Below are positions 1 to 11,882 of a stretch of DNA of 64,000 nucleotides, in pieces. Every line of letters begins with the position of its first letter. Position 1 is the first letter of the stretch. The position numbers were made by a program, and so were the translations under genes. The DNA is from Sphagnum magellanicum (Eukaryota > Streptophyta > Sphagnopsida > Sphagnales > Sphagnaceae): assembly GCA_021904315.1 (NCBI GenBank), contig CM038918.1, forward strand, positions 17,685,349-17,749,348, in the 5' to 3' direction. Under the pieces are notes generated by a model. It was not told where the DNA came from and ran no database searches. It worked only from the letters and a program-made list of their open reading frames with translations.

Positions 1-1934
1 GAGGTGGGACGCGGCCACAAGAAGAAGTTCCTTCATATAATATAAAGTGGTTGATCCCTTCAGATGCTTGCTAGCTGTTTCCAGCCAAGGTTAGGTGCAA
101 TAGTAAGGCCAAGAAAAATCAACCATCCTTCCACCCGCCCCGTAAAAAAAAATTTAAAAAAAGAGGAGGCCTTCCGAGGCCTTTTTAAAAGAAATTTCAA
201 TTATGTTTGCCACACATAAATTAAGTATAGCCCCTACTAGATAACAACAAATCTTTGCATGCAAAAAAAGAGATTAACTTAATAATGTCCCATAAAAAAT
301 TTAGCACATAATTTTTCCCTTAGCACACAAATTGTGAATTCATTTTGTTTAGTTTTACATAACCCTATTTACTATCCAAACAAAAAATTTTATAAAAAAA
401 ATTAATTAAAAATTAAAAATCTATCTATATGTATAATAATTAGAATATAATTTTGACCTTAGCACACAAATTGCTAATTCATTTTGTTGGCTTTTACTTA
501 ACCCTATTCTGTTGTCCAAACTGCTGTGCAGGGTTTTTTTTGTTTTTGGGTTTTCCTTTTTTTGGGTGGCCAATTTTCAAACTGTGGCCACAAAATAATT
601 GGAACAATTTATTTTTTAAATAGTGTAAATTCAAAAAAAATTTGCTAAAATTTTGGAAAAAATTGCCAAACTTTCAAAATCACAAAACTGGCCAAATTTT
701 ATTTTTTTAAAAATTATAATTTTTTTTTTTAAAAAGAAAAAAACCCTGCTTCTATTTTTGGAAAAACACCAAAAACACCATTTGTTGCTTTCTTTTTTGT
801 TCCATATGATAAGGAAAAAAAAGAATATGCCTATGAGAGACAACAATTTTGATACCACATGTCAAAAAGGGAACTCTCTACAATGTCTTCATTCAGCAGC
901 ACAAACAGTCCAAAAACATGAAGATAAAAAACAACACTTGAGAAAGTGTTAAGGAAAGAGAGGTATGAGAGAAGAGAGAGAGAGAGAGAGTGATATACCT
1001 ACCCAAGAGGGAAAAACAACAAATTTTGTTGCAAAAGTGTGTTCTTTGCAAAACTTTTGTTCCAGAGTCTACATTCTCACTACACAGATTCATAAAAAGT
1101 TGTGAGCTTTGGAACTATTTTGGGGCTGTTGGGTAATTTTTTTTGAGAAGAGATTGAAGAAGAAGAAGAAGAAGAAGAGGAAAGGGAGCTCAAATTGGGA
1201 GCTTGTGTTTGGAGTAGTACAGTAGTAGTAGTGGTAGTGGTAGTGAACAGAAAGCTTCTTACAGTGAGTTCTGGGCTGGATTGTATTAGAAAGTTTTGAT
1301 GTTTTGTTAGCCAATGTGGAGGTGGGGAAAAGAGTGATTGGTTTTATTGTGGGTTGTGTTTTTTGTTTTGGGTTTGTATTCCATCAGTGTTGTTTGGTTT
1401 GGTTTGGTTTTTTTTTGTTTTTTGTTTGTAAGTTTCTCCTCTGCATGCATTTTGAAGATTCGTTGCAAGTTTTTTTTGTTTTTGTGGAGCACAAATTCTG
1501 TAGAGAAAGGAGCAAGGTGGGGTGTTTTTTTGTTTTTTTTCTCCCCTTTGCTTTCATGTTTTGGGTTTAGTTTTTGCATCACTCCCAAAGTATGACTCCT
1601 CCCTCTTCTCTCTTCTCTTATTTGTGTTTGCTTCTTCTGTTTTGTTTTGCCAGGTTTTATGCTGAAAGGATGAGAGGAGAATTGGGGTTGTTTTGAGGCT
1701 TGTGGGTGGAAGCAGAAGCAGGAACAGGAGGAGGAGCGTGAAGGGGTTTTTTTTCCAGTTTTGAGGGAAAGGTTTTGCTGCACTCAAAAAAGAATATAGA
1801 AAACAAGAAGCTCAAAATGTGAAGTGCATGCGGAGAGGGGGATGAGATTGGAGCCTCCTGGAAACAAGACTTCAGCAGACAACTTCAACAAATTCTTTTT
1901 ATCAAAAAAATAAATTAGGTCAAGATTTCGTGAG
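1..1934. other. AT-rich region upstream of the F-box gene; no gene seen
   Basis: Open frames here are short and follow homopolymer runs, so I call no gene. The stretch holds a direct repeat of about 65 bp (318-381 and 457-521, starting ccttagcacacaaatt, roughly 85% alike), a GA-rich microsatellite at about 968-991, a GAA run near 1157-1178 and a GTA/GTG-type run near 1215-1245. The GA- and GAA-rich part is typical of plant 5' leaders, so part of 1100-1934 may be the untranslated leader of the following F-box gene, possibly with its own intron. A stop codon (1911-1913) lies in frame just before the chosen start at 1935. Confidence 0.5.
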
Positions 1935-4518
1935 ATGACCATAACAAGAGGTATGAAAAAGCTGCGAGAAACTGGGGAGGCACAGCAATCTGGCTGCTCT
2001 CTTGCAGGAGACATCATCCAGGTACCCCAATTTCTTTCATAAAATCCCACTAAATTGCTTCAAATTGAAACCCATTCTCACCATCGCCAAGGATCATGGT
2101 AAATTCTTTGCACTGTTTTGTAATGCTTTTGTAGCACTTGCTGCTAGAGGAGAAGTACTTGACTATCTTTGTGGAATTTTTTGGGTATACATATCCTCTC
2201 TAGAAATACAAGAGAATGGGTTTGAGAACAGTGCTAGCTAGAGATGGATTGAATGCAGTGAGTGCCTGACAAAGTGTAGGACTTTTGAAATCCACCACAA
2301 CACTGATCATGCCACACAATAGCTTTCCAGTTGGGTCTTTAGAGTATTGTCTGGCTTGGGGTTTTTTCCTTTATGGGCATCTCTTTGTAGAGATGAAATA
2401 TGATGAAAACTGAGGAACAATATTTTTCCCTTAAGAATTTTTTAATTTTTTTTCAGGTGCTTTTTTCTTAAAGAGTGTGAATAAAAATGGGTGTGTTTTG
2501 TCAAGGGGAAATTGTTGGCTCATGGTGTGTGATTCATTAGTTAGAATCATAAGTGTTTGTTGCATTGGATTTTGATGTCAATAGTATTTTTGTTATGTGG
2601 AATATTGCAAAATTAGGGTTTGTTGTAGTTGGAGCAAACTTCTCAGTTCTCAAGGATAGCACTACTGTTTCCAAGGGAGGGATGGGGGAGAGAAAGAAGG
2701 CTTTAGAAAGTGTAAAGTTTCTGGAGGAATTTTACAATTCTGTGAGTGTTTTTATGGTGTTTTTGCAGATCCATATAATGACATTGTTGGATGCACGCAG
2801 CCTGGCACGCACCGCAGCTGTTTGTACACAGTGGCGAGCTTTGGCATTGGCTGATTGGCTTTGGCAACCTTTGTGCGATGAGTTTTGGACCAAACGAGCG
2901 CACATCCCATTGTGCCTTGTTTTGAAGCCTTGTAAGCTGAGTCCTTATCTTGCATATGCAATAAGCATTGCAGACTCCAAACAGGTACTGACTCCTACTA
3001 ACCCACATCCACTATTGTGTGTAGGGTAAGGACTGAGAATGGGGCTGCCATTCTGGGAATGAGGACCTGGCGCAAAGGCTGGAGCTGAGCGCAGGACCCA
3101 AATTCTGAGAACCACCGCCCTGTTCAAGGTCCTTACCTGGTGTAAAGAACCAATACCATTTTGCTTTTAACACAGAGAGCTGTGATTTTATTTGGTAGGA
3201 GAGGAAGCACCTTATATGTAGGTTTCCTTATTTTGTAGGAACCTTATGTGTAAACTGCCATGATGTTTGTGAAGGTTATTAGCAACCTAACTTTCATGAT
3301 GCTCGGGTTTTTTGGTTGTGCTATAGAGAATTATGCAAGATTGATAAAAGGATATGTGGGTGTTTGTGGTTTTGCAGCAAGAACTCTGCCCCGCAGAAAT
3401 GTGCAGACACACATGGGAGATTCTACTAAAACCAGTTTGTTCTCTTCCTCCTTTGCCTTGACTGCCCATTTCTCTTAAATTCATTTTATGGGTCCACTGC
3501 TTTGATCCACAAGTGTTTCTTGAGCAGGATGATCTTTCTTTGGATGAGTTTTCTTGGGTGAGGAAGATGATCTTTACCTTGGACTCTTTGCATAGAGTTT
3601 CCAAGCTATGCTATGTTGGGTGGCATAACTAAGAGACTTCCAATATAAAAAAATCTTAGAAAGGCAAACTCATGTAGAGTAGTGTCTTCCCCCACCCTCC
3701 CCCTCAATTGGCTTCATGTTCTAGCACTTTGGAAACCCAATCATACAAAATAACAATTTCTGCTTTTTGAAAGTTGGGGTTGGAGGCCATGATATTTAGA
3801 TTGAATACATTCAAAGTGATCATTGAACTTTTTGTTTTGCGGATAATGGGAAAAAACACTTGAGATAAAAATTCTAACTAAACTGAAGTTGAGTGGTGGA
3901 TCTTGTTTTGTGCATGGGTAGCCATGTGGGTCATATTGGCTCAGTCTTGACCCTTCGCAACGAGGACGTGCTGCATTGCGCCGCTACTTCCATTGTGATG
4001 GCAGCATCAGCTCAACCCCGAATGATCCCATTTGGGGTGGCCAAGAATCTGTTTGGTATCAATCCCTTCACTTCTTTTTAATGAATCAAGAAGCAAGATA
4101 GCCATTGCTCGACGGTAGTGACTTGTTGATTCTCACACAAAATCATGACCTTTTTTTGGGGCATTGGGTGCAAATTTCCAATTGCCAACTTCACACTAAT
4201 CTGGCGATTATATATATATATATATAACCTTTCCCTTGGGGTTTTTATTGATTAATTCTATTGGATGTTGTTGGTTGGTACAGGCGGTTTTTGCATGTGG
4301 TTGGACAGGATGGACATATTTCTCAACATGTGCAGATTAATCATTGGCCTCTCTTCAATGTCAAGAGAATGAAGGATGGTCGTTGGCGTCTTGAGAACTA
4401 TTATGCTTATTATTTGAGCAAACCCGACAATCCAACATATGCATATGCTCCATCATGCTTGCAAGAGAAAAAGGTTCAGTGCAATATGTGCACTCCTCCT
4501 ACATATGGGCTGATTTGA
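1935..4518 (+). CDS. F-box protein (five-exon model)
   Basis: Probable substrate-recognition subunit of an SCF ubiquitin ligase. Model: exons 1935-2021, 2769-2984, 3528-3557, 3922-4055 and 4284-4518, joining in frame to about 233 residues. The F-box spans roughly residues 20-65: exon 1 supplies LAGDIIQ and exon 2 IHIMTLLDARSLARTAAVC followed by QWRALAL and W-W-PLC. The middle exon at 3922 reads PCGSYWLSLDP, QRGRAALRRYFH and DPIWGGQESVW. The last exon reads RFLHVVGQDG, QINHWPLFNV and DGRWRLENYY, then stops at 4518. This Trp-rich C-terminal part (WGG.E..W, then HWP, then RWRLEN) is of a kind I remember from plant F-box proteins, but I cannot fix the orthologue. Splice borders: gtaccc/tgcag, gtactg/agcag, gtgagg/ggtag, gtatca/tacag. 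The 30-nt third exon (DDLSLDEFSW) is the least certain; without it the frame still joins. ATG at 1953 is an alternative start. Confidence 0.75.
4206..4227. repeat. (TA)n microsatellite in the last F-box intron
   Basis: A run of alternating T and A of about 20 bp lies within the intron between the last two exons of the F-box gene. Confidence 0.8.
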
Positions 4519-6274
4519 GAGGGGGAAAAAAAAATGACTAGCGATGCCCCACATGATTTTATGCCCACAAAAAAAAATCATGGTTTCTCCAAACTGGAAT
4601 ACATTTGAGCAAGTTCAAAAACAAACAAAATGATACGTGTGTAAGTAGTTCTTATCCCATATCAAGAAGCTTTAGAAGTTTGGTGTTTAGTGACATTCAC
4701 TTTATTTATGGTGGCATGTAAAAACTGTGTTTTAATTCATTTTAGTTATGGTGTTTGCATGTTAAATAATTTTAGTTTCGTTTTTTTCAAATTATTTATG
4801 ATGGCATCTAATTATGTTATTTGGAGGAGGTAGCTTTAGAAGTTTGGTGTGGCAATTAGAGGTGGTACTATTAGCACCACTTGAATTATTATACTTTCTC
4901 TCCCACATTGGGATTCCATGAAACTATTAGATTTTTGCTCCTTCTTCACTTGTGAAGAGGTTGAGCTCGTATTGTTTCTTTCCCAAGTTGGTTATATTAA
5001 ACCTTGTGTTTGATTTTGATGGCTCCCAAATGATTTTTGTAAGAAGGTCAATCATACCTTCCTTATACAATTATGTCCTTTTCCAATGGGACAAACTGGA
5101 AATCCTATCAAATAATTCAAATGTAATTGCATATATCCATGGACGTTACATCAAATGCTTTTGTGCAAATGGTTTGGAATTGAATTAGGATTTGGATTGG
5201 ATCTTTTGATAGGCACCAACATGCCATGTATTGGAACTGAAATAGTTTGCAATTGGTTTAAATATTATAGTATAGATGTGTTGGGAATTATAGTTTATAT
5301 AATCTACATGTAGATCATCAAAACGTAGAGCATAATCTACATTAAAGTTACTGGAAAGCCTTACTTCATTTCACTAGTGTGATTTAGGAATAGAGAGCAT
5401 GCAACCAAGAACATGAAAAGCTTGACAACTATTTAATAAAATGATGTTGTTAATTATTGTTGTAGATGCCCTATGGAAACCATCAACAAGTGTTTCACTT
5501 TTAGAACATCACAAGTAGCATACTAATTGCAATTGACAATGCCCAACACAAAAACAAATTTCAATTTCTACACTTAAGAATTGTTCTATATCCCATATCA
5601 CACAAACACCTAACTTATAGAATTGCAAAAGCAAACATGAGATAAATTAGGGGAGTGATAAAATTGTGAGTGTCACTCAAAAAGTATCAAACCATCATTC
5701 GTAAAGAATGGCAATGACTTGTCTCCACTACTCCCATTGATTTCATACATTCCCAATGGTGGGAACAATTAAATATAAAACCATAGGTTCAAATGTAATA
5801 AGCAAATAAATGCACAAATATCCAAACCTTGGAACTTTTTTTTCATTTGTGGAAGTAGAAGGAAGGCTTAGCCATGATTTTGATTAGCACATAGAAACAT
5901 AGTTTAAAAGTCAAGACCTACAATGAGCTGATGAAGATAAGTATTATTGGTTTAGGGTTTAAAACATAAAGGCATCCAAATAAAAGGTAATGATTGGGTC
6001 CTTTTGCACCATGGACTTGGATGGATTGCAAGACATATGCTCTACCAATTGGAAAATACATTTATAGAATTGTACGAAAAACTTCATGATCAATAACACT
6101 TTGAAAGCAACTTATTATGTTTAGTATGATTCAACCAAAACAATTATGTTAAGAATGAGCATAATGATTACTTTGGCATTAACAATAGCTAATGATCCCA
6201 ACATAGAGTGTATGAAATTTTATTGAAATTTTTGAAATCAATCTTAAAATAGGATTCGTTTAATAGGTCAAGTC
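4519..6274. other. AT-rich intergenic stretch, nothing recognised
   Basis: This stretch follows the F-box stop codon and ends at the pogo-type transposon. It probably includes the 3' untranslated part of the F-box gene. I see no open frame with family resemblance, no RNA gene and no clear repeat. Confidence 0.4.
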
Positions 6275-6853
6275 CCGTAGTGGCATTCCCATTCGCGACC
6301 TGCCTTGCGAATAATTATTTTCAAAAGTTTTTCTTTTTCACACTGACCATTTCACAATTATTTTCACTTTCGCCAGGCCGTTTTTGCAATTTCTCCACCT
6401 TTTCGTTTTGGTAAATTCGTTCAATCTGAGCCGTTGGATACAATACCCACGACCTCAACGATGACGATTCAATGATCGTGACGGGCCGGCCCACCGGGCT
6501 AGGGTAGACAAAGATATTGTAGCGAAATCTGGTGCACAAACATTACCAGCATGTCTCATTGAACGGTCAAAATACCAATATTGTACACAAGCTCTTGATT
6601 TAGGCGGGAAAGGTGCAAAACTACAGGCCCCAGAGACTGAGCCACAACGAGTTGTGTGCACTGTGGCTCAGATAGATAAGGAAAAGTGGCTTCCCTTTCA
6701 AAAATCAAGAATGGCACTAGAGCTGTACGGAAACGGCAAAATAGATGAGGCATCGGTAAGGGAATGGCACCCAAGGTGGCCACTATCACTAAGTTTTTTT
6801 CTGTCATCTCTAAAGAAGAACAGCTTGCCCAATGGCAGAGAAGTCAGACTTAG

Positions 6854-7587
6854 TTGGGAGAGCGGTTGAAGGAGCAAGCAGCCCATAGAGAAGAGGCAGA
6901 GAAGGCCCGTTTGGCTGCCAAGCGTCCCATTGGTAGACCAAAGAAAAGCACTGCAATGCCCTCGGCCATATTGATTCCAGTTCAGGCTTCCGGACAGCAA
7001 CCTACAGCACAGAATGGGGGGGAGAAGGGGATGCGGCAACAGCTAAGGAGATGGGGGTGGATGCAAGCATAAAACCACCCCCTGCAAAGAAGAAGAGGGG
7101 AAGTTACACAAACTGGTTTGTCCTCGATCTGTGACCTTTCATTGAACAAGTTGTGAAATAGCACCCCAAGAGCTTGTATGAAGCTCTGTTCTCCCTTCAA
7201 CACATCAGAAAGCCTGGCCGGGTTGGCAGCCCTTTTGACAACCTGACCATCAGCACTTTGAAGGGGTGGTTTGAGAAGGATGTGACAGGGCACTTTGTTT
7301 TACGAAGGAAGTATAAGGAGGCTATCAAGCTGCAGTCTGCACGGTCAGCTGCTCAGGACAAAGGGCCTCGGGGGATCCTCAAAGATCATCTAGTGGCCTT
7401 TTAGATGATCGTAGACACTCTGAAAGGCATGCGAGACTCAGGGCAACCTTTGGACAACACCATTACTCAGACAGTCATTCAGGGGATTATTTCAATTGTT
7501 GCCCTTGAGCTCTTTGAGAGGCGCACAAAGAGTGGATTCTTCAGCGTGTTGAGAAGGTTTGCAAGGAAGTTTGTGCGCAAGCACATG
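6854..7587 (+). pseudogene. pogo-type transposase, N-terminal part (broken)
   Basis: Encodes the basic N-terminal and DNA-binding part of the transposase. Visible pieces: an Arg/Lys/Ala-rich helix (EKARLAAKRPIGRPKKS, a possible AT-hook core GRPKK), then PPPAKKKRGSYTNWF, then LYEALFSLQH, GRVGSPFDNLT and LKGWFEKD, which match position by position the better copy at 49916-50623. Frame changes or stops occur near 7070, 7130 and 7160, and TAG ends the frame at 7402-7404, where the sequence resumes as MIVDTLKGMRDSGQPLDN. The last codons before the CACTA insertion read FVRKH. Helix-turn-helix function is inferred from family position, not from a residue-level match. Confidence 0.75.
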
Positions 7588-7855
7588 CACTAGAAGAAAA
7601 ACATGTATTTTCGACTGCTCTTTGCGACTAAATTTTAGTCGTAAGAGACATTTTGCAACTAAAATCCTTTTAGTCGCTTAAAACAAGTCGCATGTGAAAA
7701 CTAGTCGCAAATGACAAAGAGTATAAAGTCAACAAATACATTTCATCCTTTGACTCCATTGTATACATATTGTCACATGTGACTAATATGCGACTATTTT
7801 GGTCACAATTCAAAGCAAATCATGTGTTGCCACGTGTTTTAATATATGATTATTT

Positions 7856-7879
7856 ATATTATTATTATTATTATTATTT
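7856..7879. repeat. (ATT)n microsatellite
   Basis: A short run of ATT triplets inside the CACTA element, just before the TAGG array. Confidence 0.8.
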
Positions 7880-7989
7880 TGAAATAATCTAAGACGTTCA
7901 ATTCAAAGACTTGGATGATCTTATATTATGGCACGTGGCCCAATGTAAATATGCCACGTGGCATTAAAAAATAATTTAATAAAATATTA

Positions 7990-8225
7990 ATATTAGGTTG
8001 GTAGGTACCTAGGTAGGTACATAAATAGGTGCCTACAATCCTTACCTACCTACCTACCTACCTAGGTAAAGTAGTAAATAGGTAGGTTCTACCTTCCTAG
8101 GCTAAATACCTACTCATATAAGTAGGTACTTAAATAGGTAGGTACATAGGCTGACCTAAATGGGTAGGTCAAACTAGGTACCTACCTAGCTAGATAGATA
8201 AGTAGGTTGGGGAGGTATGTACTTA
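7990..8225. repeat. TAGG/CCTA palindromic tetranucleotide array
   Basis: About 235 bp made almost only of TAGG, TACC and CTACCTAC units on both strands, with many local palindromes such as TAGGTACCTA. A pure ACCT run (cttacctacctacctacc) lies near 8041-8060 with TAGG runs on either side, so the strand can fold back on itself at several places. Confidence 0.85.
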
Positions 8226-9419
8226 AAAATTGTGCATTATTTGTTTTTTTGTTTTGGGTTGAGCCTTTTGATTAGCTCATCCCATGTGCACAAACTTCTT
8301 AATGTGAAATTGCATAGGCACACCCCTTTGTTTATATAGTGTTCAAAATAGGAATGGAGAACAAACAATATGGGACAAGTTTTGAAGTTGCAACTTCTTT
8401 ACAAACTAAGTTATAATTCCAAAGCTTTCTTCATCCCTTATTTTCTAAGGTTTTTAGATTTTAAAACAATTCAAGTACTAGATAATTAAATAATCATTTA
8501 GTTCATAATGATGAAATTTACATATATTTAAATTATAAACTACACACTACAAATATTCAGTATTCATTATCAATTATTTAAATAAGTAACACCTTCTTCA
8601 TATTTGACAAACTAACTATCTAGTTACTCACAAGTTATTAATACATAATTCATAAATAATAAAATATTTAAAAATATTTAATTACTTTTCAGAATCTGAT
8701 CGAGCTATATATAATATAATTAATATGAAATAAATTTAATGGTTATAATTTAAAATTAAATATTTTAAATATTTATTTTTAAATTATATATAATGAATTA
8801 AATTTTTCTATTAGGAAGTAAATTTTTACACAAAATTTTGAAGAATTATTATTCAACTAATTACATTATTTATTGTATAATAACATTTATTTTTGTAAAA
8901 ATTAATATAGGTCAAATAATTTTTTTCTCTTGGTAATTAAAAACTATAAATACAATAATTTGTTAAACATAACATTAATTTTCATAATTATTATAAAATT
9001 ATTATAAAATATTTATCATAGATGATTAATCACAGAATTTTTAAAGATAATATTAATGTATAATAATTCGTGAAATTAAAATCAGTAAAATAATTATTCC
9101 AATTACACTATAATTTTTTCGAAATTTTAAATTCAGGTTTGAAGTTATAAATTAAAGAGTGTGAATAATTATGTTCAATTAGAAAATAATTATGCACATA
9201 CTAATTAATTCTTATATGAAGTAATTACAATGATTTTAAAGTAATGTCACATTAATTAATTTAATTAATTTCTTCTAATATAATAATATAAATTATATAA
9301 TATTCAAATCTATGTCATAACAATAATTATTTAGTATCACTTAGATTTAATAAACATAATCATTTATAATTATTTATAAAAGTGATTTATTATGGATAGC
9401 ACTAGTAAAAAAAACCCTT

Positions 9420-10440
9420 GATTATTCAATCAATAATTTTTTGAATTAAAATATAAATTTAAGATTCCAAAAAAGTAATTCAGAATTCAAATATCGGTTT
9501 TTAGAAGTTTTTAGAAGTTAAATAAGAAATTTCAGAATTGAAATGTTAATTTTCAGATTCAAATAATAATATTCAAAATTAAAATTAAAATTTGAAGACT
9601 TAATTAATAATTTTCTGAATTGAAATATTAATTCTGAGAATCCAAAATAATAATATGGAATTCCAATTTCAACTTTCAAGTCAAATAATTTCTTAAAATT
9701 TAAATTTTAAACTTCAAAATTCAAATATCAAATTTCAAGTTGAAATAAAAATATTTAAAATCAAGTTGCCAATTTCTAGAGTCAATAAAGTTTTTTAAAT
9801 TGAAATAATAATTTTTAGATTCAAAAATAATGATTTAGAATTCAAATATCAGTTTTTAGATCAAAAAAGTTTTTTGAATTTAAATAAAGTTTTTCAGAAT
9901 TGAAATGTTAATTTTCATATTCAAATAACAATATTCAAAATTGAAATGTCCATTTTTAGACTCAATTACTAATTTTCAGACTTGAAGTATTAATTTTGAA
10001 AATCTAAATTTCAGGTTCGAATTAAATGATTATTTAAAATATAAATGAAAAATTTTCATAGCTGAAATATAAATTTCATATTCACATAAAAATATTCAAA
10101 ATCAAATGGAATATTCAAATTAATCCATTTTTATGATCAATTATAATTTTCTGAATTGAAATACTAATTTTTGGATTCGAAAATATTAATTTAAAATTCA
10201 AAATCAATTTTTAGATCAAATCAGTCTTTTTGAATTGAAAATATCATATTCAATCAAACTTTTCAAATTCAAATAATGTTTTAAACAATTGAAATAACAA
10301 TTTTCAGATTCAAATATCAAGTTTCAAATTTTAATAAAATTTTTAAAAAGTTAAAATAACATTTTTTCATAATTGAAATATCAATATTCATATTTGAATA
10401 AAAAAATTCAAAGTTCAAATATTAATTTTGCGATTCATTA
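9420..10440. repeat. AT-rich higher-order tandem repeat, about 357-bp period
   Basis: Degenerate runs of the type TTTTCAGATTCAAATAA, GAATTGAAAT and ATATTCAAAATT recur every 30-60 bp. On a larger scale the block starting near 9432 (ttttttgaattaaaat, then gattccaaaa, then ttcaaatatcggttttta) returns near 9789 and near 10147 with the same order of sub-blocks, giving a period of about 357 bp and nearly three copies. Both levels have decayed. The period was estimated by eye from four anchor motifs. Confidence 0.65.
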
Positions 10441-10775
10441 TATGAACAATATACATATGTATGCATATATATAATTTTAGTACATACATTAAAATATACC
10501 CGTATGTCATTGTAGAATACCTTTAGGATGCAACTAATTTGGTGACTATTGTGACTAATGGGACATATCAACCTATTAATGAATGAAAATAAATGTAAAA
10601 TTGATGTAACCAATAGGATGAAATTTCTAATAGTTGCATCATAGTTGTGAAAATGACCAAAATAGTTGAATGTTGGTCTTGTAGTTGCAAATATTCTCAA
10701 ATCTAGTCGCAAACGACTATAAGTCGCATGTAGTCGTAAATTGACTGGTTACATTTTGGCTGATTTCTACTAGTG

Positions 10776-11882
10776 CTGGGTTGGACTTGGAGAAGGAGTA
10801 CGACAGCAGCGAGTAAGCTCCTTGCTGATTGGGAATCCCAGGGTCATGATATGGCCTACAAGATAGTTGCACTTGTGAAGACATATGATATCCCCGAAGA
10901 ACTAGTCATCAATTCTGATCAGATTGTTTTCCACATTCGGCCAAGCATAGATCAGACCTATGACGTTAAGGGGGTCAAAGATGTCAAGAGTCTGGGAAAG
11001 GATGATAAGCGTCAGATTACTTGCACGGTTAGCTCAGCAGCAAGTGGGGATTTGCTCCATCTTCAATTGATCTTCCAGGGCAAAACCACTGATGTTGTCC
11101 CTAAAGACCCTGGGGCAGTGGCAGCTAGGGCGAAGGGCTGGCATTTGACCATGTCGTCCAACCATTGGTCTAACCAGCAGACCATGAGGGAGTTCATTGA
11201 CCAGGTCATTGTGCCGTGGCATGCAAAGCAGTGTGAAGAATTGGGGCGTGCTTCGTCCTCTCAGCATTACATCTGGAACATTGATTGTTGGAAGGTGCAT
11301 ATCTCAGAGGAGTTTAGAGGGTGGCTAAAGGAGAATCATCCGCTTCTGCACCTCGTCTTTGTTCCTACCAACTGCACTAGCAAGCTGCAGGTCATCGATG
11401 TAGTTCTGCAACGCCCTTTCAAGCACCGCTTCCGCACTCACTTCAATTTGTGGCAAAGTCAGCAAGTAGCATGTTAGGTGCTCAACGGGGTGCAGTCGAA
11501 TAACATCCAGCTCCAGCTTGGGATCAAAAAGCTCAGATGCCACTTGGTAGGCTAGTTGATGGGTTCCTGGGAGGAGCTGGCAGGGCTCAAGCAGATGATC
11601 ATGAAGGGGTGGAAGAAGTGCAGGATGGGGAAGATTCACGAAGCGAAGTTCCAAGCGAAGGCCTTGTCAGAATGTCTGACAAGGGGTCTGCTGGTACTGG
11701 AAGTAGCGGAGGAGGATACGACGGCAGGGCCTGAGGGGGACATCGAAGTGCTCACGCACATGGAGCAGGCTTCATTGGCCGGTGTGATGGAAGCCTGCTT
11801 GGATGATCAGTTTGATGTTCCAAGTGATGTAGACCTAGATGGTTCTGATTCTAAGGAGGATGGATCAGATGGAGAAGATTAG
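10776..11882 (+). pseudogene. pogo-type transposase, DDE catalytic part (broken)
   Basis: Resumes after the CACTA insertion as LGWTWRRSTTAASKLL. The catalytic acidic residues are visible: NSDQ (Asp at 10917), IDCWKVH (Asp at 11283) and LQVIDV (Asp at 11397), about 37 residues between the second and third, which fits the DDE_1 (pogo/Tigger/jerky) fold. The usual Asn after the second Asp is Cys here, and also in the sister copy, so it is a family trait rather than damage. Other shared blocks: KRQITCTVSSA, LQLIFQGKTTDVVP, NHWSNQQTMREF and PTNCTSKLQ. A stop at 11475-11477 ends the main frame. A frame from about 11556 to 11882 continues with the acidic C-terminal tail seen also in the sister copy. 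Confidence 0.85.

Larger units (their letters stand above)
7588..10775. mobile_element. Non-autonomous CACTA (EnSpm/CMC) element, nested
   Basis: Starts CACTAGAAGAAA (7588) and ends TTTCTACTAGTG (10775), i.e. inverted CACTAGWAGAAA termini. It sits in the transposase codon that is CTG (Leu) in the sister element at 49.7 kb; the flanks are ATG (7585-7587) and CTG (10776-10778), a 3-bp target duplication with one change, as CACTA elements make. Subterminal DNA is full of the motif AGTCGC/GCGACT (7613-7715 at the left, 10700-10735 at the right), again typical of plant CACTA elements, where such motifs bind the transposase. There is no transposase code inside: the 3188 bp hold a TAGG-type array (7990-8225), very AT-rich DNA, and a higher-order tandem repeat (about 9420-10440). 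Confidence 0.9.

Noticed and set aside
148-190. Short stem (AGGCC..GGCCT) with a following T-run, like a bacterial terminator
   Set aside because: The window is eukaryotic nuclear DNA; the stem is only five or six pairs and no gene ends there.
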